A stretch of DNA of 64,000 nt. It comes from Enterococcus dispar ATCC 51266. GTDB lineage: Bacteria > Bacillota > Bacilli > Lactobacillales > Enterococcaceae. The notes under the pieces were generated by a model. It saw only the letters and a program-made list of their open reading frames with translations, made no database searches and was not told where the DNA came from. The position numbers and the translations under genes were made by a program. The stretch is taken from contig NZ_KE136354.1 of assembly GCF_000406945.1 (NCBI RefSeq), positions 1,201,207 through 1,265,206 of the forward strand. The letters are read 5' to 3'. Shown piece by piece: positions 60,006 to 64,000 of this stretch. Each line of letters opens with the position of its first letter. Positions within the stretch are counted from its first letter, which is position 1.

Positions 60006-62203
60006 TATTTATCGCTTCTTTCTTGTTCTTCTTTCATTTTTTCGGCTTCAGACTTCATTTTAGGGTATTTAATCCGGGAATGAAACGTACTGCATAGTCC
60101 ATTCACTAATGAGTCTTCAATAATTCGAATTTCTTTTAATGTCAAACCACTTTCATCTAATTGCCCATCTAAAATACGATCCACGATTAAATTATGAACA
60201 AATTGCCGAATTTTTTCATTAGTGGGATGATCCATAGCCCGCACTGCCGCTTCACAGCTATCTGCAATATTTACTACCCCAGCTTCTTTGGTTTGTGGTT
60301 TGGGCCCAGGATAGCGAAATTCTGCTTCAGTTACCTCAGGATTGCGCTCTTTGGCTTTAGCATAAAAGTATTTCATTAAGGTAGTACCATGATGTTGGTA
60401 ACAAATATCGATTACGAGCTTCGGCATTTTATACTCTTCTAACACCTTTGCGCCATCCGTTACATGACCAAAAATAATCTGCTTGCTGTCTTCTGGCAAT
60501 AAGAAGTTATGAGGATTCTCAGCTCCTGCTGGTAGATTTTCCACAAAGAAATTAGCATGTTTTAATTTGCCAATGTCATGGTAATAACAAGCGACGCGTG
60601 TCAAAAGGGAATGCCCTTCAATTAAAGCGACAGCATTGGCAGATAAATTTGCTACCATCATGCTATGATGATAAGTTCCTGGTGCTTCTTCCAGTAATTT
60701 TTTTAGTAAGGGATGATTAGGGTTACTCAACTCGTTTAGTACAATCACACTGTTGTCTGTAATTAACAGTTCGATGTATTGATGGAGTCCCATCGTTAAT
60801 AAAAAGGACAATACTGTTCCTGCTAAACCACAAATAATAGTTGTCCACGTACGACTATCAGAAACGTTTAACCCTTGAAAAACGACCAAGACCAAATTGA
60901 GCAAGAACGGAAAAACGATAATCCAAATAACGGCGGTAAAACCTTGTTTTGAGATTCGTTCTCTTCTAACAATTGTCCCCATTAAACCTGAAAACATATA
61001 CGTAATTAAAATAATCGTAAGTGAATTGGTTCCCAGTGCATCATAATAACAAAAAACTGCTGACACAACTTGGAACATGGCTGCAATAATCCCTGCTCTG
61101 CGGTTCACAAAAATATTTAAAACCAGTGGTACAAATGCTGCTGGGAAAAACAACGGAATGTATGGTAACAATTCCGTTTGGAAAACTTGGAAAAATTTCA
61201 TCAATGTGACACTGCCGATCATAGCCAGTGTATAAAACGTTAAAAATTCTTGGCGTTTATTTTTATCTTGGTATTGTCGGGCAAAATAAAGTAGCACTAA
61301 AATTTGCACCAAAATCCCTGAAATCATCGCACCAATTGGAAAAAAAGAAGTATTTTGACTGGTTAATCCTAAAAGCTTCAATTTTTCAATGGCACTCGCA
61401 TCAATTTGCGAACCTTCTCGGACAATAACTTCTCCTTGAAAAATCATAACCGGGGCCACACTAGCTCGTGCCTGCTCTTTTAATTCTTCTGTCTTTTTAT
61501 CATTAGGAAAATCGTTTACCACAATGGCCGTCTTTAATAAATCGCTCATAGCATCTTTGGCCACAGTTGCAACCGCTAAACTATTCACTTGATTTTCGGC
61601 ACTCTCTTTAAAAGTATTCAGGTTTGACTCTCGTACTTGATTTTTCATTTGTTCAGCCAAAATGTTTAAGCTGTTTTCTTTAACGGTATTTAAGGCAGCA
61701 CTATTTAAAGTAAATGCAGCTTCGTAAAATGAAGTAGGAATTTTTTGATAAAACTGAACATCCTCGTCATTAACTTTTTCAAAAGACTTTTTTAATGCTG
61801 CAATGTAATCATCGATGGTAACTGCAGGTATTTCTTTATCTTTTGCTTCTTTTTGACGCTTCTCGTGATCTTCGTCAACTTCTTGCTTTACTTGCGTAAT
61901 CAAATTAAAAATAGTATCCACCCGACTATGCTGGGTCTCAGCAATATCTTCTTGATACGTATATTCTGGTACAACTGCTTCAGCGGCTAATTGCCGTTTT
62001 TGGTCGGTTGCTGCTTTGTTTTCAACCGTTTTATTAGCCCGGATACTTTCACTGGCTACTTGTCCTTCGTGATAATCCACGCTCTTTTGTTTCACACTTG
62101 TAAACAAAAGGCCGAAAATGCTAACAAAAAACACTATTAAAATCAACGGAACATAAAAGCGTCCCAGATGTTCTCGTATTTTTCTTAACGGCTCAATAAT
62201 CAA
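60005..62203 (-). CDS. pgpH: 7TM-HD phosphodiesterase PgpH-like (c-di-AMP hydrolase)
   Basis: The 732-residue protein has one membrane helix at 17-37, a large outside 7TMR-HDED domain (about 40-280), seven membrane helices (about 290-480) and a cytoplasmic HD domain with EEAPGTYHHSMMVANL, ACYYHDIGKLKHANFF and HVTDGAKVLEEY. In Listeria PgpH degrades c-di-AMP, a signal that also controls potassium uptake proteins such as the KtrA/C type at 7463-8128. The ATG has GGGGG 9-10 bases upstream. Confidence 0.95.
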   Translation of the reverse strand: MIIEPLRKIREHLGRFYVPLILIVFFVSIFGLLFTSVKQKSVDYHEGQVASESIRANKTVENKAATDQKRQLAAEAVVPEYTYQEDIAETQHSRVDTIFNLITQVKQEVDEDHEKRQKEAKDKEIPAVTIDDYIAALKKSFEKVNDEDVQFYQKIPTSFYEAAFTLNSAALNTVKENSLNILAEQMKNQVRESNLNTFKESAENQVNSLAVATVAKDAMSDLLKTAIVVNDFPNDKKTEELKEQARASVAPVMIFQGEVIVREGSQIDASAIEKLKLLGLTSQNTSFFPIGAMISGILVQILVLLYFARQYQDKNKRQEFLTFYTLAMIGSVTLMKFFQVFQTELLPYIPLFFPAAFVPLVLNIFVNRRAGIIAAMFQVVSAVFCYYDALGTNSLTIILITYMFSGLMGTIVRRERISKQGFTAVIWIIVFPFLLNLVLVVFQGLNVSDSRTWTTIICGLAGTVLSFLLTMGLHQYIELLITDNSVIVLNELSNPNHPLLKKLLEEAPGTYHHSMMVANLSANAVALIEGHSLLTRVACYYHDIGKLKHANFFVENLPAGAENPHNFLLPEDSKQIIFGHVTDGAKVLEEYKMPKLVIDICYQHHGTTLMKYFYAKAKERNPEVTEAEFRYPGPKPQTKEAGVVNIADSCEAAVRAMDHPTNEKIRQFVHNLIVDRILDGQLDESGLTLKEIRIIEDSLVNGLCSTFHSRIKYPKMKSEAEKMKEEQERSDK

Positions 62204-62232
62204 ATTATTTCCCCCTAATTATTACAACAGCC

Positions 62233-63204
62233 TTAGTCTTTTTTCAGACTGGCTTTGTCATAAGCTTCAATGATTTTAGCGACAACAGGGTGACGAACCA
62301 CATCACTGGCTTCAAAATTGACAAAGGCAATTTGCGGGATGGTACTTAGCGTTCTTTCAGCATGAACTAAGCCGCTAACAACTCCTTTTGGCAAGTCGAT
62401 TTGACTGGTATCCCCGTTGACAATCATTTTTGAATTATAACCCAAGCGAGTAAGAAACATTTTCATCTGCATAATGGTTGTATTTTGTGCTTCATCCAAA
62501 ATGACAAAAGCATCATCTAAAGTGCGACCACGCATATAGGCTAATGGTGCAATTTCAATAATGCCGCGATCCATCAGACGGTTTGTATGCTCCACCCCAA
62601 AGATCTGGTACAGTGCATCATAAACTGGACGTAAGTATGGGTCAACCTTTTCTTTTAAATCTCCTGGTAAAAAGCCTAAATTTTCACCCGCCTCTACGGC
62701 AGGCCGTGTCAAAATAATTTTTTGGACTTGTCCTTTTTTTAAAGCCGCAATTGCTAAAACGACCGCTAAAAAAGTTTTACCTGTTCCTGCAGGTCCAATA
62801 CCAAAAACAACATCGTGTTTTTTGACAGCTTCCAGGTAGCGTTTTTGCCCTCGATTTTTAACACGGATAGCTTTGCCATTGCGATCTTTAACAATTTCTT
62901 CTTCGTATAAAGCCAAAAAGGCATTGGTCCCTTGAAGTGGAATTGCTTTTAGTGCTTGCGCAACATCAGGGGTACTAATATGTACACCGCGCTTAATTAA
63001 TTCTTGTAATGCACCGATAACTTGTTGCGCTAAGGCAACAGCTTCAGCTTGGCCTTCTATCATAATCGTTTCACCACGACTACTAATAACTACGTGGATA
63101 TTTTCTTCAATTAATTTTAAATGTTTATCATGCGCCCCTAACAACATACTGATATCATCTTCGGCGCTAAGTTTTAATTGCAAAACTTTTTTGTCTTCTG
63201 TCAA
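62233..63204 (-). CDS. phoH: PhoH-like ATPase
   Basis: The 323-residue protein has a short N-terminal KH-like part (ISSRGETIMIEGQ) and a PhoH ATPase domain with GIGPAGTGKTFLAV (Walker A), LTRPAVEAGENLGFLPGDLKEK and FVILDEAQNTT (Walker B). Its role in Firmicutes is linked to RNA metabolism alongside YbeY. The start is TTG 63204 with AAGGAG 10 bases upstream and the usual family length. The frame extends to 63279 without a site. First gene of the phoH-pgpH-ybeY-dgkA-era-recO operon. Confidence 0.93.
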   Translation of the reverse strand: MTEDKKVLQLKLSAEDDISMLLGAHDKHLKLIEENIHVVISSRGETIMIEGQAEAVALAQQVIGALQELIKRGVHISTPDVAQALKAIPLQGTNAFLALYEEEIVKDRNGKAIRVKNRGQKRYLEAVKKHDVVFGIGPAGTGKTFLAVVLAIAALKKGQVQKIILTRPAVEAGENLGFLPGDLKEKVDPYLRPVYDALYQIFGVEHTNRLMDRGIIEIAPLAYMRGRTLDDAFVILDEAQNTTIMQMKMFLTRLGYNSKMIVNGDTSQIDLPKGVVSGLVHAERTLSTIPQIAFVNFEASDVVRHPVVAKIIEAYDKASLKKD

Positions 63205-63267
63205 AAAGTTACATCTCCTTGTCATTTCCCTTTTTATCTCAGTTTGAATAGGTGAGTTTTCTGTTTT

Positions 63268-63276
63268 ATCATACCA
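63268..63276 (-). promoter_or_regulatory. Extended -10 promoter of the phoH operon
   Basis: TGG-TATGAT on the minus strand, about 60 bases before the phoH start. No good -35 is seen, as usual for extended -10 promoters. Confidence 0.6.
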
Positions 63277-63299
63277 CATTCAAAACTTAAAAGAAAAAA

Positions 63300-63323
63300 A
63301 ATCGCAGACAAAAGTCTGCGATT
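63300..63323 (-). terminator. Rho-independent terminator of yqeY
   Basis: AATCGCAGAC pairs with GTCTGCGATT around four bases, followed by TTTTTTCTTTT on the minus strand. Confidence 0.93.
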
Positions 63324-63329
63324 AAATAA

Positions 63330-63776
63330 CTATTTATTTAGTAACTCTTTGACGATAGCATTTACCTTGTTACCATCAGCTTTTCCTTTTACTAAAGGCA
63401 TAACAGCACCCATTACTTTACCAAACTCACTTGGTGAAGTAGCACCGGTTTTGCTAATTGCTTTGGTTACAATCTGCCGAATTTCTTCATCAGAAAGTTG
63501 TGCTGGTAAATACTTTTCAACGACTTTGATTTCCGCTTTTACTTGCGTTGCCAAATCGTCACGTCCTGCTTTTTCAAATTCAGTTAAAGAATCACGTCGT
63601 TGCTTCATTTCCCGTGATAATACGGTCAATTCTTCATCGTCAGTTAATTCTGCACCTTTTTTGATTTGTTCGTTTTGCAACGATGCCTTCAACATGCGAA
63701 TCACCTGCAAAGACTCTTTATCCTTAGCTTTCATCGCTGTCTTCATATCATCGTTCAAAGTACTTAGTAGTGACAC
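63330..63776 (-). CDS. yqeY: YqeY/GatB-like protein
   Basis: The 148-residue all-helical protein (SLLSTLNDDMKTAMKAKDKESLQVIRMLKASLQNEQIKKG; IKVVEKYLPAQLSDEEI; VMGAVMPLVKGKADGNKVN) is the YqeY family, related to the tail domain of GatB that binds tRNA. The function of the stand-alone protein is unsettled. The GTG start at 63776 has GGAG 8 bases upstream; the ATG at 63794 overlaps it. It follows rpsU in the usual rpsU-yqeY order. Confidence 0.92.
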   Translation of the reverse strand: MSLLSTLNDDMKTAMKAKDKESLQVIRMLKASLQNEQIKKGAELTDDEELTVLSREMKQRRDSLTEFEKAGRDDLATQVKAEIKVVEKYLPAQLSDEEIRQIVTKAISKTGATSPSEFGKVMGAVMPLVKGKADGNKVNAIVKELLNK

Positions 63777-63802
63777 ACTACCAGCTCCAATCATGCTACA
63801 AA

Positions 63803-63979
63803 CTAGAATTTCTTACGTTTTCTAGCTGCTTCAGATTTTTTCTTACGTTTCACACTTGGTTTTTCATAAAATTCCCGTTTACGAGATTCTTGAAGAGTCC
63901 CAGCTTTTGAAACGGAACGTTTGAAGCGACGAAGAGCGTCGTCAAGAGATTCATTTTTACGAACCACTGTTTTTGACAT
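63803..63979 (-). CDS. rpsU: 30S ribosomal protein S21
   Basis: The 58-residue basic protein reads [19 protein letters not shown] at its start and ends [13 protein letters not shown], with [19 protein letters not shown] in the middle, which is S21. It binds the small subunit near the anti-Shine-Dalgarno region. GGAGGGAGGG lies 7-8 bases before the ATG. Only 26 bases separate it from yqeY. Confidence 0.97.
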   Translation of the reverse strand: MSKTVVRKNESLDDALRRFKRSVSKAGTLQESRKREFYEKPSVKRKKKSEAARKRKKF

Positions 63980-64000
63980 GTAAATTCCCTCCCTCCGAGC

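Noticed and set aside
1-64000. CRISPR arrays, rRNA genes, prophage or plasmid modules
   Set aside because: No regularly spaced repeats, no rRNA sequence and no phage structural or replication genes were seen on either strand.

Overview
The window reads as a contiguous piece of a low-GC Firmicutes chromosome. Gene order and protein sequence point to the Enterococcaceae, most likely an Enterococcus: SodA, LiaR, AsnS, GlyQS and the phoH-pgpH-ybeY-dgkA-era-recO block all look enterococcal, and Gram-positive signals (strong Shine-Dalgarno sites, TTG/GTG starts, a glycine T-box, a DinR/LexA box) are visible. The species cannot be fixed from sequence alone. There is no prophage, plasmid or CRISPR. 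The only mobile DNA seen is one IS200-type element with a frameshifted transposase. Most genes are on the minus strand.

Layout. 1-3.9 kb: a GH25 lysozyme cut by the window edge, a GNAT acetyltransferase, the IS200 element, sodA and a GtrA-type flippase. 4.1-8.1 kb: DUF1189 membrane protein, a D-2-hydroxyacid dehydrogenase, a GtrB-like glycosyltransferase, a Cys-less HesB-like protein and a KtrA/C potassium-channel regulator. 8.2-13 kb: liaFSR cell-envelope stress system, greA and mltG. 13.1-22.3 kb: a wall teichoic acid operon transcribed tagB-tagA-two tandem glycosyltransferase/glycerophosphotransferase fusions-an alpha/beta-hydrolase-like protein-a GT-C membrane protein. 22.5-31 kb: a small unknown gene, the asnS-aspB-ypmB-dinG block, a cold-shock gene and a baeRF protein. 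31-38.5 kb: an SOS-type Y-family polymerase, a TIM-barrel protein, tRNA-Arg(CCT), an Eis-like acetyltransferase, small genes and a lactose/cellobiose-family PTS (IIC, IIA, IIB). 38.6-43.7 kb: the LevR-type sigma-54 activator of that PTS, a DEAD-box helicase and a Gfo/Idh oxidoreductase. 43.8-51.6 kb: sfsA, DUF4828, a D,D-carboxypeptidase, a GyrI-like protein, a YdcF-like protein, an HD protein, a SpoU methyltransferase, acylphosphatase and YidC. 51.9-64 kb: glyS-glyQ behind a T-box, fhs, recO-era-dgkA-ybeY-pgpH-phoH, yqeY and rpsU.

How genes work together. The first 22 kb is rich in envelope functions. The most interesting reading is that GtrA (flippase), the GtrB-like enzyme (lipid-linked sugar synthase) and the GT-C protein at the end of the teichoic acid operon form a dispersed three-part system that decorates teichoic acid outside the membrane. 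The two fusion proteins would build a backbone containing both sugar and glycerol phosphate. Both fusion genes have a small hairpin between Shine-Dalgarno and start codon, with different stem sequences but the same geometry. The PTS has a clear sigma-54 promoter and a matching activator gene upstream. The Y-family polymerase carries a LexA-type operator between its -35 and -10. These regulatory readings rest on motifs seen in the sequence. The functions are family-based inference.

Where the longest open frame and the Shine-Dalgarno site disagree, I chose the start that fits the Shine-Dalgarno site and say so in the entry.
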